Of a stretch of 64,000 bases of DNA, positions 55,853 to 63,736 are shown in pieces. The stretch is from Verrucomicrobiaceae bacterium. GTDB taxonomy: Bacteria; Verrucomicrobiota; Verrucomicrobiia; Verrucomicrobiales; Akkermansiaceae. The DNA is taken from the NCBI GenBank assembly GCA_027491155.1, contig JAIXWR010000005.1, positions 39,723 to 103,722 of the forward strand, in the 5' to 3' direction. The notes below the pieces were generated by a model that saw only the letters and a program-made list of their open reading frames with translations, ran no database searches and was not told where the DNA came from. The translations under genes were made by a program, and so were the position numbers. Numbering within the stretch: the first letter of the stretch is position 1; every line of letters starts with the position of its first letter.

Positions 55853-56673
55853 TCGCGCTGGCCACTCCACCGCCGTCCCGGGCTTCAGCACTCCCGGATT
55901 ACATCAGCCCGTCAGCCGCCAAGAGCTACCTGGCCTGCTCCCTGCGCTTCTATTTCGAGCGCGTGTTGCAGATCAAGCAGCCGACGACGGCCGCCCTGCA
56001 CCTCGGCAAGTCCGTCCACGCGGCGCTCCAGGCTTTCCACCTGGCACGCTGGCGAGGGACGGACGACTCGCCCGAGGTGGTCGCCGCAGCCTTCGAGGAC
56101 GCGTTCACCAAGCTCGAACGCGACGAGGGGCCGGTGAAGTGGAAGGACGGCGAACGAGAGAAGTCCCGGCTTGCCGGTCTCCGCGTCGTCGCCGCCTACC
56201 TCGACAGCCCGGAGGCACCAAAGTCGAAACCACGAGCCGTCGAGGTGCCGCTCACCGAGACCATTGCCGGGTTGTGCGTGCCCCTCAGGGGCACCATCGA
56301 CCTGGTGACCGACTTCTTCGCTCCGATCGACTTCAAGTCGGCCGCGGCGAAGCCCGATCCAAAGCATGCGGTGTTCGACCACGAACTCCAGCTCGTCGCC
56401 TACCAGCTTCTGCTGGAGAAGGCCACGGGTGAAAAGCCTCCGTCGCTCGACCTCGTGTTCCTCGTGAAGACCAAGGTGCCGCAGGTCATCCGGGTTTCCT
56501 CGCCGCCTGCCGACCGCAGGCGGAAGGACCGGGTGATCCGCATGATCTACACCGCCGTCATTGGCATGTCGGAGGGACGCTTCCACCCGCAGCCCGGCAT
56601 GACGTGCATGTCGTGCCAGTTCCGCAACGAGTGCCAGAAATGGCCGGCGGTGATGGAACGGAGGGCCGCATGA
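55849..56673 (+). CDS. RecB-like PD-(D/E)XK nuclease with Cys cluster
   Basis: SPSAAKSYLACSLRFYFERVLQIKQPTTAALHLGKSVHAAL; GTIDLVTDFFAPIDFKSAA; HELQLVAYQLLLE; CMSCQFRNECQKW. Confidence 0.82.
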   Translation: MIALATPPPSRASALPDYISPSAAKSYLACSLRFYFERVLQIKQPTTAALHLGKSVHAALQAFHLARWRGTDDSPEVVAAAFEDAFTKLERDEGPVKWKDGEREKSRLAGLRVVAAYLDSPEAPKSKPRAVEVPLTETIAGLCVPLRGTIDLVTDFFAPIDFKSAAAKPDPKHAVFDHELQLVAYQLLLEKATGEKPPSLDLVFLVKTKVPQVIRVSSPPADRRRKDRVIRMIYTAVIGMSEGRFHPQPGMTCMSCQFRNECQKWPAVMERRAA

Positions 56674-56864
56674 GGCCTTCCCTCCTCGCCGCCTGCTTGG
56701 CGCTCCCACTGCTGACCGGCGGGTGCTCGGAGCGCCCGCCGGAGAACCCTACGCCGGTCCCGGTGGCGACGGATCTCGCCCCGGTGGGTGAAGGGATTAA
56801 GACACTGGCCTACGCGCTCCTCGGAGCCTCTGTCGTGTTCACAGTTGGCAGAGTGCTTCGATAA
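56670..56864 (+). CDS. Small lipoprotein
   Basis: MRPSLLAACLALPLLTGGCSERPPEN lipobox; TM segment; ATGA coupling. Confidence 0.6.
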   Translation: MRPSLLAACLALPLLTGGCSERPPENPTPVPVATDLAPVGEGIKTLAYALLGASVVFTVGRVLR

Positions 56865-56879
56865 CCGCCCACACACACC

Positions 56880-57017
56880 ATGAACCCCCACCCGTACATT
56901 GCGGTATTTGCGGGCATCTCGATCACGGCGCTCTGCCTTCAAATCATCGACGACTTCTGGTTGCCGATGATCTTGGGCGCTGCCGTCGCGGTCCTGATCG
57001 CCCGCATGTCGCGCTAA
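56880..57017 (+). CDS. 45-aa membrane protein
   Basis: MNPHPYIAVFAGISITALCLQIIDDFWLPMILGAAVAVLIARMSR, not in supplied ORF list (short). Confidence 0.5.
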   Translation: MNPHPYIAVFAGISITALCLQIIDDFWLPMILGAAVAVLIARMSR

Positions 57018-57041
57018 CCTGATCCGCTACCTCCTACGAAG

Positions 57042-57071
57042 CACCCGCCCGGTCCCGTGACCCGGCGGGTG
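57042..57071 (+). terminator. Intrinsic terminator-like hairpin followed by TTTTGTTT
   Basis: CACCCGCC-C-GGTC-CCGT-GACC-C-GGCGGGTG. Confidence 0.75.
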
Positions 57072-57120
57072 TTTTGTTTCCCAGTCCCCAACCAATCCCA
57101 ACAACAACCAGCCAAAACAC

Positions 57121-58140
57121 ATGTCCCAGCAAATGTATGACCTCCCCCTCCTTGAAGCCGTCTGCCGTCGCGGTGTCCTCTGCGCCACCTCGGTTAGATA
57201 CTGGCGCGGATGTAAGCGCCTCAACGCCGAAGACCTCGGCCTCGATCCCGCCCACGTCTCCGACCGGCTGATCCAACTCGGTCACAAGCGGCTCATCCCG
57301 CGCGAGGCCTTGTCGGCTTTCTCGTTGATCGAGTCGAGAGCACACGCCCTCGTCGAAAGCGGCAGCTTCCCGTTCCTGGGAGGAATCGCCCGCTTCGTTC
57401 CGAATCCCCGTTTGGCCTCCTTGGTCGACGGCCTCGACAAGCTGCGCGACGAGTTCCGCGACGCCACCCTCGATTTCGTGGCAGGCTACGGCCCGCTGCG
57501 CGACCGGGCGATGGAGGAGTGGCGTGAGGCTGCCCGCCATCTCAACGGCAGCGCAGAGGCCCTGCTGATTACGATCGAGCAGAGCTTTCCCCCGGCCTGC
57601 GACATCGCCAAAAGATTCGCCTTCGAGACCCGGATGTTCCAGGTGGCGGCTCCCGAGAGCCTGCGCCTTGAAGTGTCCGAATCCATCGAGAGCATGGAGA
57701 TCGCCGACCAGCGCCGCCGCGTCGCGGAGGATGCCGGCCGCCGCCTCCAAAGTGATCTGGATTCCTTCATTAGCCAGTCAGTCACCACGCTCCGGGAAGA
57801 GACCGCCCGGCTCGCCTCCGACGTCCTCGCCACCATCGACGGCAGCGAGGGCGGCGTCCACCAGCGCACCCTCAACCGCCTCACGACGTTCATCGACAGC
57901 TTTCGGTCGTTGAATTTCGCCGGCGACCAGCAACTCGAAACCACCCTCGAACACTTCCGCGAGCAACTGCTCACCCGGAGCGCCGAGGAGTACCGCAACG
58001 ACAGCACTGCAATGCAAAGCCTGACCGCCGGCCTCAACCGGCTCCGCGACAACGCGGTGGCGATGGTCCGAACCGAGGGCCGCGACGTGCTCACACGCTT
58101 CGGCCAGATGGGCGGGCGCAAGCTCGCCGTCGCGAGCTGA
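57121..58140 (+). CDS. DUF3150-like protein
   Basis: 339 aa helical protein; GCKRLNAEDLGL...LIQLGHKRLIPREALSAFSLIESRAHALVESGSFPFLGGIARFVPNPRLASLVDGLDKLRDEF. Confidence 0.65.
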   Translation: MSQQMYDLPLLEAVCRRGVLCATSVRYWRGCKRLNAEDLGLDPAHVSDRLIQLGHKRLIPREALSAFSLIESRAHALVESGSFPFLGGIARFVPNPRLASLVDGLDKLRDEFRDATLDFVAGYGPLRDRAMEEWREAARHLNGSAEALLITIEQSFPPACDIAKRFAFETRMFQVAAPESLRLEVSESIESMEIADQRRRVAEDAGRRLQSDLDSFISQSVTTLREETARLASDVLATIDGSEGGVHQRTLNRLTTFIDSFRSLNFAGDQQLETTLEHFREQLLTRSAEEYRNDSTAMQSLTAGLNRLRDNAVAMVRTEGRDVLTRFGQMGGRKLAVAS

Positions 58141-58151
58141 ACCCACACGGA

Positions 58152-58186
58152 GTCACCCGGCGGGAGCTTGCTTTCCGCCGGGTGAC
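58152..58186 (+). terminator. Hairpin/terminator-like
   Basis: GTCACCCGGCGG-gagcttgcttt-CCGCCGGGTGAC, 12-bp perfect stem. Confidence 0.6.
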
Positions 58187-58206
58187 TTCCACATCCTGAC
58201 ATCAAC

Positions 58207-58758
58207 ATGACCCGCCTCGAAAAAGAACAGCAACTCGCCAAAGACGCCGTGCGCCAGGCAGTCGCCTACCTCCGCCGCTGTGGCATCCGGGTTCCGAGGT
58301 TTGTGCTCACCACCGAGTGGAACGCACCCATCGGCGGATCCGCAGTGTACTTCGACGGCCGCGTCTCTCGGCTCAATATAGGCAGGTATCCAACCGCGTT
58401 CCTACGCGACTGGCTGGCCATGCACGAACTCGGCCACGTCCTATGGAATGAGCACCAACCGCTCCGGCGCAAGAAGTTCCGGGAGGCCTTCGGTGCCCCG
58501 GAACCTGAAGGTTACGACACGCTCTACCTCGCCGAGTCTTGGAAGACCGCTGCCACCCACCGGTTGTCCTGGCTCCCGGGCCTTCACCGTCCCCATGGCG
58601 AACCGTCATGGTATGGAGTGCGAGGCGGCGGAGGCGAGCGTTTCTGCGAGTTACTGGGGTTGATGTATGCGAACGAGGATTTCGCAGAGTCGCCCCCGCC
58701 GGATCTCTCCCCGTTGTGGAATGACTGCTGGGAGCACGGCCTCGCCCACATGACCTGA
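58207..58758 (+). CDS. Putative zinc metallopeptidase-like protein
   Basis: LAMHELGHVLWNEH (HExxH) with downstream ERFCELLGLMYA. Confidence 0.6.
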   Translation: MTRLEKEQQLAKDAVRQAVAYLRRCGIRVPRFVLTTEWNAPIGGSAVYFDGRVSRLNIGRYPTAFLRDWLAMHELGHVLWNEHQPLRRKKFREAFGAPEPEGYDTLYLAESWKTAATHRLSWLPGLHRPHGEPSWYGVRGGGGERFCELLGLMYANEDFAESPPPDLSPLWNDCWEHGLAHMT

Positions 58759-58793
58759 CGGGGCCTCATTCCTCGCACCTCACGCCACACCCG

Positions 58794-58821
58794 AGCCCGC
58801 CGGACTGACGTCCCGCGGGCT
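58794..58821 (+). terminator. Hairpin/terminator-like
   Basis: AGCCCGC-C-GGAC-TGAC-GTCC-C-GCGGGCT followed by TTCTCG. Confidence 0.55.
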
Positions 58822-58992
58822 TTCTCGTGCCCTCATCCTGGGCGTCCCCGCTGCTTTCCCGACCAAGCCTGCCATGCATCACCCGACCTGACTGCCTCCG
58901 CCCTGACCCGCCTGCTTTTCCAACCACCATCATCACTCCCACTCGAACGCCTGCTACCACCCTCAAAGCTTCCCCCAGATTCCCCGAACCCC

Positions 58993-59031
58993 GCGCAAAG
59001 GGCTGCTCCATCAAGGAGCAGCCCTTTGCGC
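58993..59031 (+). terminator. Perfect 17-bp hairpin (terminator or RNA element)
   Basis: GCGCAAAGGGCTGCTCC-ATCAA-GGAGCAGCCCTTTGCGC. Confidence 0.6.
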
Positions 59032-59085
59032 ATCCCGCCTTCCCGATCACCAAATCGAACCAACAACCCTATCTACTAGAAAGTC

Positions 59086-59475
59086 ATGAGCCACTTCACC
59101 AGCGTAAAAACAGAGGTCCGCGACCTCGACGCCTTGCTGCAAGCATGCGTCGAACTCGGTCTCAAACTCACACCGCAGTTCCCCTGCCGGGGATACGCCG
59201 GCGTCCACCGCAAGGCCGACTACACCATCGAGCTGCGCGGCCCCTACGACATCGCCGTTGATCCTTCCCTGGAAAAGGACGGCACCTACGCCCTGACCAC
59301 CGACTGGTGGGACGGCCATGTCGCCAAGGAAGTCGGCGTCGGTTACGGCAGGCTCCTCCAAGCCTACGGCATCCACAAGACCTTCCGCGAGGCCCACGCC
59401 CGCGGCCTGCGTGCGACTCGCCGGCTCGAAGCGGACGGGTCCGTGCTGGTCACCCTGGAAGGAGGTGCGCTGTGA
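59086..59475 (+). CDS. DUF1257 (Ycf35-like) protein
   Basis: MSHFTSVKTEVRDLDALLQACVELGLKLT...YAGVHRKADYTIELRGPYDIAVD..., characteristic of the family. Confidence 0.8.
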   Translation: MSHFTSVKTEVRDLDALLQACVELGLKLTPQFPCRGYAGVHRKADYTIELRGPYDIAVDPSLEKDGTYALTTDWWDGHVAKEVGVGYGRLLQAYGIHKTFREAHARGLRATRRLEADGSVLVTLEGGAL

Positions 59476-59672
59476 GCCGCCGCATCCTCGTGCGAGTCGC
59501 TCCCGACGGAGCGCTCACCGTTGAAGCGGATGGCTTCCAGGGCAAAGGCTGCGAAGCCGCCACCCGGGCCATCGAGGAAGCCCTCGGCAAACGCACCGAC
59601 CGCACGCTCAAGCCCGAGCACCGCCACGGCGGCGTTTCCGTCCAACAGCAACAACAGCTCGGCGGGTCATGA
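59472..59672 (+). CDS. DUF2997-like small protein (GTG start)
   Basis: MSRRILVRVAPDGALTVEADGFQGKGCEAATRAIEEALG; GTGA overlap with upstream stop. Confidence 0.7.
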   Translation: MSRRILVRVAPDGALTVEADGFQGKGCEAATRAIEEALGKRTDRTLKPEHRHGGVSVQQQQQLGGS

Positions 59673-60103
59673 GAACGACCCTCCGATTCGACGACACCGG
59701 CCGAGTGGAGTGCCTCTTCACTGAAGCGGTCGATCTCCGTGCGCTCGGACGACTCCAGGTCGTCCGGGCCACGGACATCCGCTTCAACGCCTCGACCCAG
59801 CTCTGGGAAGTCCACCACGCCGACAACGACGAGGTGCTCTTCTCGGATCCCTCCCGTGCGGCGTGCCTCGCGTGGGAGCAGGACCACCTGCAACCCGGCA
59901 CGCCCGATCCCCAACTACCAACCCGCACCATCCGACCCACCATGAAAAAAGCAGTCCTCGTCACGCTGGCGCTTGCCGGCCTCCTCGCCGCATGCGGCCC
60001 CAGCAAATCGGAACTCCGCGCCGAACTTCGTGCCATCGACACCGAACTGGTGAGCCTCCGTGTCGCAGCCGAACAACACCGGGCTCAGATGAGCCAGGCC
60101 TAG
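59669..60103 (+). CDS. Hypothetical protein fused in frame to start of a lipoprotein
   Basis: N-terminus MRTTLRFDDTGRVECLFTEAVDL...; in-frame MKKAVLVTLALAGLLAACGPSKSE from 59942; TAG at 60101-60103. Confidence 0.55.
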   Translation: MRTTLRFDDTGRVECLFTEAVDLRALGRLQVVRATDIRFNASTQLWEVHHADNDEVLFSDPSRAACLAWEQDHLQPGTPDPQLPTRTIRPTMKKAVLVTLALAGLLAACGPSKSELRAELRAIDTELVSLRVAAEQHRAQMSQA

Positions 60104-60301
60104 TTCGACGCCTTCATCGGCTCCTTTGCGGCCGGCTACGGTGCCGTGTCCGGCGACTACGGCTTGGCCGGTGACGGTGTCGGCACGGCCATCGACGCCA
60201 CGAACCAGGCCAATGCCGCCAGCTACTCGCTGAACCAGATCAAGCAGCGCCACGACCAGCTCGCCAAGAGGCGCGCGGAGATCGTCGGCAAACTCGACTA
60301 A
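59942..60301 (+). pseudogene. Lipoprotein gene interrupted by in-frame TAG (60101-60103), frame continues to TAA
   Basis: MKKAVLVTLALAGLLAACGPSKSELRAELRAIDTELVSLRVAAEQHRAQMSQA*FDAFIGSFAAGYGAVSGDYGLAGDGVGTAIDATNQANAASYSLNQIKQRHDQLAKRRAEIVGKLD*. Confidence 0.65.
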
Positions 60302-60316
60302 TGCGACGCATGTCCC

Positions 60317-60348
60317 TGACCCCGGTCTCCCCACGGAGGCCGGGGTCA
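60317..60348 (+). terminator. Intrinsic terminator-like hairpin followed by TTGTTTTT
   Basis: TGACCCCGG-T-CTCC-CCAC-GGAG-G-CCGGGGTCA. Confidence 0.75.
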
Positions 60349-60394
60349 TTGTTTTTCCAGCAAGCCCATCAAACCAACAACAACTCCGATCCCC

Positions 60395-61918
60395 ATGAAC
60401 CTCACCACCTACCTGCGCGCCGGCTACCCCGGTCTCGCCGTCATCACCTCCGAAGAAGCCCGCGCCGAGGCCGACATCGCCGTCGCCTGCGCTTCCGTCG
60501 AACGCCGCCTCCACGCCTGGTCCTCCACCGAGGGCCTCGTCGATACCACCGACGGCCGGGTCACCCCGTGCCCGGATCCGCTCGATGCCCTGCAACTCCT
60601 CGACGGCATGTTCGCCGCCGACAACCCACGCCACGTCGTGCTGCTGCGCGACCTTCAGCTCCACCTCGACCAGAGCGATCCCATGCTGGTCCGCCGCCTC
60701 AAGGACATCCTGCGCGTCGCCAAGTCCAACGGTCACGCGATCATCCTGCTCGGCTGCCGCTTGAAGCTGCCGCCCGAACTCGAGCACGAGACCACCCACG
60801 TCGACTTCAGCCTGCCCGATCCCGCCCGCCTCGGCGCGGTGCTCGACGGCATCCTGAAGTCGGCCAAGCTCAAGAACGTCCACGAAGTGGTCAAGGAAGC
60901 CGCCTTGCAAAGCGCGCTCGGACTCACCACCACCGAGGCCGAGAACGCGTTCGCCCTGTCGGTCGTCGAGACCCACGGCATCGACCCCAAGGTCATCGCC
61001 CGGGAGAAGGCCCGCACGCTCAAGCGCAACGGCCTCGTCGAAGTCGTCGAAGCCACCACGTCCCTCGACGATATCGGCGGCCTCGGCCAGCTCAAGGAAT
61101 GGCTCCAGCGCCGCGCCGAGGCCTTTTCCGCCTCCGCCAAAGCCTATGGCCTGCCCGCCCCCAAGGGCCTCTTGATCGTCGGCATCCCCGGCACCGGCAA
61201 GAGTCTCACCGCCAAGGCCACCGCCGGAGCCTTCGGCCTGCCGCTGCTACGCCTCGACATGGGGCGCGTGTTCGGTGGCATCGTCGGCCAGAGCGAAGCC
61301 AACCTGCGCTCCGTCATCCAGACCGCCGAGGCCATCGCCCCGTGCGTCCTGTGGATCGACGAGATCGAGAAGGGCTTCTCCGGTAGCAAGTCGAGCGGCT
61401 CCACCGACGGCGGCACCTCGTCCCGGGTCTTCGGCTCGTTCCTGAGCTGGATGCAAGAAAAGGACCAGCCGGTGTTTGTCGTCGCCACCGCCAACGACGT
61501 CTCCAAGCTGCCACCGGAGTTCCTGCGCAAGGGAAGGTTTGACGAGATGTTCTTCGTCGACCTGCCGGATGCCCGGGAGCGCGCGCAAATCTGGGACATC
61601 GTCATCAAGCGCCACGGCCGCCGGCCCGCCGACTTCGACACGGTCGCTCTGTCCCGCGCCTGCGAGCAGTTCACCGGCGCGGAGATCGAGGCGGTGTTCA
61701 TCGACGCCCTGCACGAGGCCTACACCGAAGTCCGCGAACCGGGCCCGAAGGACGTCCTCGACGCGATGGCCCACACCGTGCCGCTGGCGCAGCTCATGGA
61801 CGGCCAGATCGGCGCCCTCCGCCACTGGGCCAAGGGTCGCGCCCGCGATGCCGGAGCCCCGGTGAAGTCGACACCCGCCGCACCTCGCGGCTCGCGCCGG
61901 GTGCAGTCAGCCAACTAA
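60395..61918 (+). CDS. Ycf46-like AAA ATPase
   Basis: YLRAGYPGLAVITSEEARAE N-domain; Walker A GIPGTGKSLTAK; VLWIDEIEKGFSG; GRFDEMFFVDLPDARERAQIWDI. Confidence 0.85.
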   Translation: MNLTTYLRAGYPGLAVITSEEARAEADIAVACASVERRLHAWSSTEGLVDTTDGRVTPCPDPLDALQLLDGMFAADNPRHVVLLRDLQLHLDQSDPMLVRRLKDILRVAKSNGHAIILLGCRLKLPPELEHETTHVDFSLPDPARLGAVLDGILKSAKLKNVHEVVKEAALQSALGLTTTEAENAFALSVVETHGIDPKVIAREKARTLKRNGLVEVVEATTSLDDIGGLGQLKEWLQRRAEAFSASAKAYGLPAPKGLLIVGIPGTGKSLTAKATAGAFGLPLLRLDMGRVFGGIVGQSEANLRSVIQTAEAIAPCVLWIDEIEKGFSGSKSSGSTDGGTSSRVFGSFLSWMQEKDQPVFVVATANDVSKLPPEFLRKGRFDEMFFVDLPDARERAQIWDIVIKRHGRRPADFDTVALSRACEQFTGAEIEAVFIDALHEAYTEVREPGPKDVLDAMAHTVPLAQLMDGQIGALRHWAKGRARDAGAPVKSTPAAPRGSRRVQSAN

Positions 61919-61968
61919 CGATCACGGCACCCGAACAGCGGAGCGGAGAAAAATGCCGACGATATGTG

Positions 61969-62002
61969 GCCCCGACGTCGCCCAGAGGAGCGGCGTCGGG
62001 GC
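61969..62002 (+). terminator. 13-bp hairpin after the AAA ATPase gene
   Basis: GCCCCGACGTCGC-CCAGAGGA-GCGGCGTCGGGGC (one G-U). Confidence 0.55.
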
Positions 62003-62051
62003 TAGGTTGCCGATTGGAGGCCGTAGCGGCATGCTCGAATAATGATGCGGT

Positions 62052-62073
62052 ATTACGGTAGTGTTAAAGATCA
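62052..62073 (-). repeat. Right copy of perfect 22-nt inverted repeat
   Basis: attacggtagtgttaaagatca = reverse complement of 50519-50540. Confidence 0.95.
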
Positions 62074-62234
62074 TACCCAGTGACGACCCGGGATCCGAAT
62101 CACGTTCTCCACCTCCGCGACGGTCATTGAAGTAGATCCCACAAGGGTGGAACCAACTGGTTTCATCTTGGCAAGCATCAGTCCTCCTCTGACGTCAGGA
62201 TCATCCGGTCGGCATAGAACTCCTGAATCCGGCA

Positions 62235-63080
62235 TCAATCCTGCCAGCCGAATGGCAATGCCGCCCTGATCACCCGCACCACTTCCACGAAGTCCGCAGG
62301 CGCACCGGCCAGGCTGTTGCGGTTCAAGAACGCCTTCCACATCGCCTGCTTCAGCCGGCCGAATTCATCGCTCAACCCGGTAGGACATTCCGCGGGAAAC
62401 GCCGTACCGCGACGCTGGAAGGTGGCGTGGATGCTCGCCACCAGTTGACTCCGGTCGAGCTGGTCGCCGGTCAGTAGGAAGTGCAAGTCGAAGAAGTCCT
62501 TCAGCCGGCTGTTCTGGAGATCGAGCACTACCAGCGCCTCCAGCTTTTCCGCGACCACCGTCTCCGCCGGATAGACCCGGATCACCGGAGCCGGCAGGGT
62601 GCCGAGCAGCCCCGGGAACTCCCGTTCCTGCGGCGGCGGATCCACGGCATCGCCGAACCCGACGTCCACCTGGATCGGAATGCGGATGTTGCCCAAGCGC
62701 GCGGTCATCTTCACCCGGACTCCTCCATACGACGCGTCCTCGCGGATCGGCTCGGCCACCGGGTCGCTGAACTTCAAACCGTCGTCGGGAACCTCGGCGG
62801 CAATGATCCGTCGGAAGATCTCCGCCACCCGGCCGGGGTCCGGATCACCGCGGCCGAGCAGATCGAGGTCCCGTGTCGGACGCCGGGTGTCGCCGCCCCA
62901 AACGTGATAGAGCATCGCCCCCTTGAGCACGAAGCCGGGCGCTTCGCCTGATGCCTGAAGCCGGAACAACAGACGCTCCAGTCCGTATTGAACCAAAAGC
63001 GTGTCGAACACCACGCCACGCTCCCGGCTGAGGTTCAGCAGACGATGGCGGATCGATTCGATGAGGCCTTCGGATTTCAT
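62235..63080 (-). CDS. AbiEii/AbiGii-type nucleotidyltransferase toxin
   Basis: FVLKGAMLYHVWGGDTRRPTRDLDLLGRGD nucleotidyltransferase motif; VVAEKLEALVVLDLQNSRLKDFFDL. Confidence 0.9.
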   Translation of the reverse strand: MKSEGLIESIRHRLLNLSRERGVVFDTLLVQYGLERLLFRLQASGEAPGFVLKGAMLYHVWGGDTRRPTRDLDLLGRGDPDPGRVAEIFRRIIAAEVPDDGLKFSDPVAEPIREDASYGGVRVKMTARLGNIRIPIQVDVGFGDAVDPPPQEREFPGLLGTLPAPVIRVYPAETVVAEKLEALVVLDLQNSRLKDFFDLHFLLTGDQLDRSQLVASIHATFQRRGTAFPAECPTGLSDEFGRLKQAMWKAFLNRNSLAGAPADFVEVVRVIRAALPFGWQD

Positions 63081-63697
63081 GACAGCAGGCTTTCCAGGTA
63101 GGGCTTCATGACCCGCGCCATCCGGAAGCGGGTGGCGAGCCGGTTGAGTTCCTTGAGCTGAAACCGCTTCCCGCGCCAAGCCTCCCGCAGCGCCTCGATG
63201 GCCACATCGACGCCGAGCTTGTTCCGCTGGCGGAAGAGATCGACCAGGGTGCGGGCCACCGAATAGACCGGGACCCGGGCTCCTTCGATTTCGTGCCACT
63301 CTGTCCCATCCTCCAGCATGTCGGCCTGGCAGCGCACCACCCGCAGGGGCACGGCGTCGGTCTCCGGCTTGCGCATCGTCCGCGGGATCGTTATCCACAC
63401 CTCGCGCGGGTTCTGGGTCGTCAGCCCGTGAAATGCCAGCGCGCTCAGGTGACTGATCCTGGCTCCCTCGACCCGGGTGGCGGCCACGACCAGCGAGTGA
63501 TGCTCCGTCGCCGCCGTGTCGGGCAGGGAGTAAAGCCCCCTACCCACCCGTTCAAGCTTCCCGTCCTTCGTGGCCAGGCGCAGCACCTCGCGTGAAATGC
63601 CCCTCGCTTCCAACTCCTTGGAGCGAAGCACGGAGGCGCTCCCGAAGGCGCGGGCCAGCGGTTCGCTTTGCTTCAGGGTGTTTGCCGCATCCACCAA
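63077..63697 (-). CDS. AbiEi-type antitoxin (wHTH)
   Basis: VLRSKELEARGISREVLRLATKDGKLERVGRGLYSLPD; ISHLSALAFHGLTTQNPREVWITIPR; 4-nt overlap with toxin gene. Confidence 0.88.
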   Translation of the reverse strand: MVDAANTLKQSEPLARAFGSASVLRSKELEARGISREVLRLATKDGKLERVGRGLYSLPDTAATEHHSLVVAATRVEGARISHLSALAFHGLTTQNPREVWITIPRTMRKPETDAVPLRVVRCQADMLEDGTEWHEIEGARVPVYSVARTLVDLFRQRNKLGVDVAIEALREAWRGKRFQLKELNRLATRFRMARVMKPYLESLLS

Positions 63698-63702
63698 AGT
63701 GC

Positions 63703-63736
63703 GAACATTTGTTCATTATAGTTCACATTTTGTCAA
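63703..63736 (-). promoter_or_regulatory. Candidate AbiE promoter/operator
   Basis: Minus strand TTGACA (63731-63736), TATAAT (63715-63720), GAACA-AA-TGTTC palindrome (63703-63714). Confidence 0.5.

Noticed and set aside
62071-62340. 89-aa minus-strand ORF ending in the right 22-mer
   Set aside because: Overlaps AbiEii 3' end; segment MLAKMKPVGSTLVGSTSMTVAEVENVIRIPGRHWV may be a real fragment but support is too weak to call.
63703-63714. Second LexA box
   Set aside because: Arms are GAACA-N2-TGTTC, inverted order and wrong spacing relative to TGTTC-N4-GAACA.
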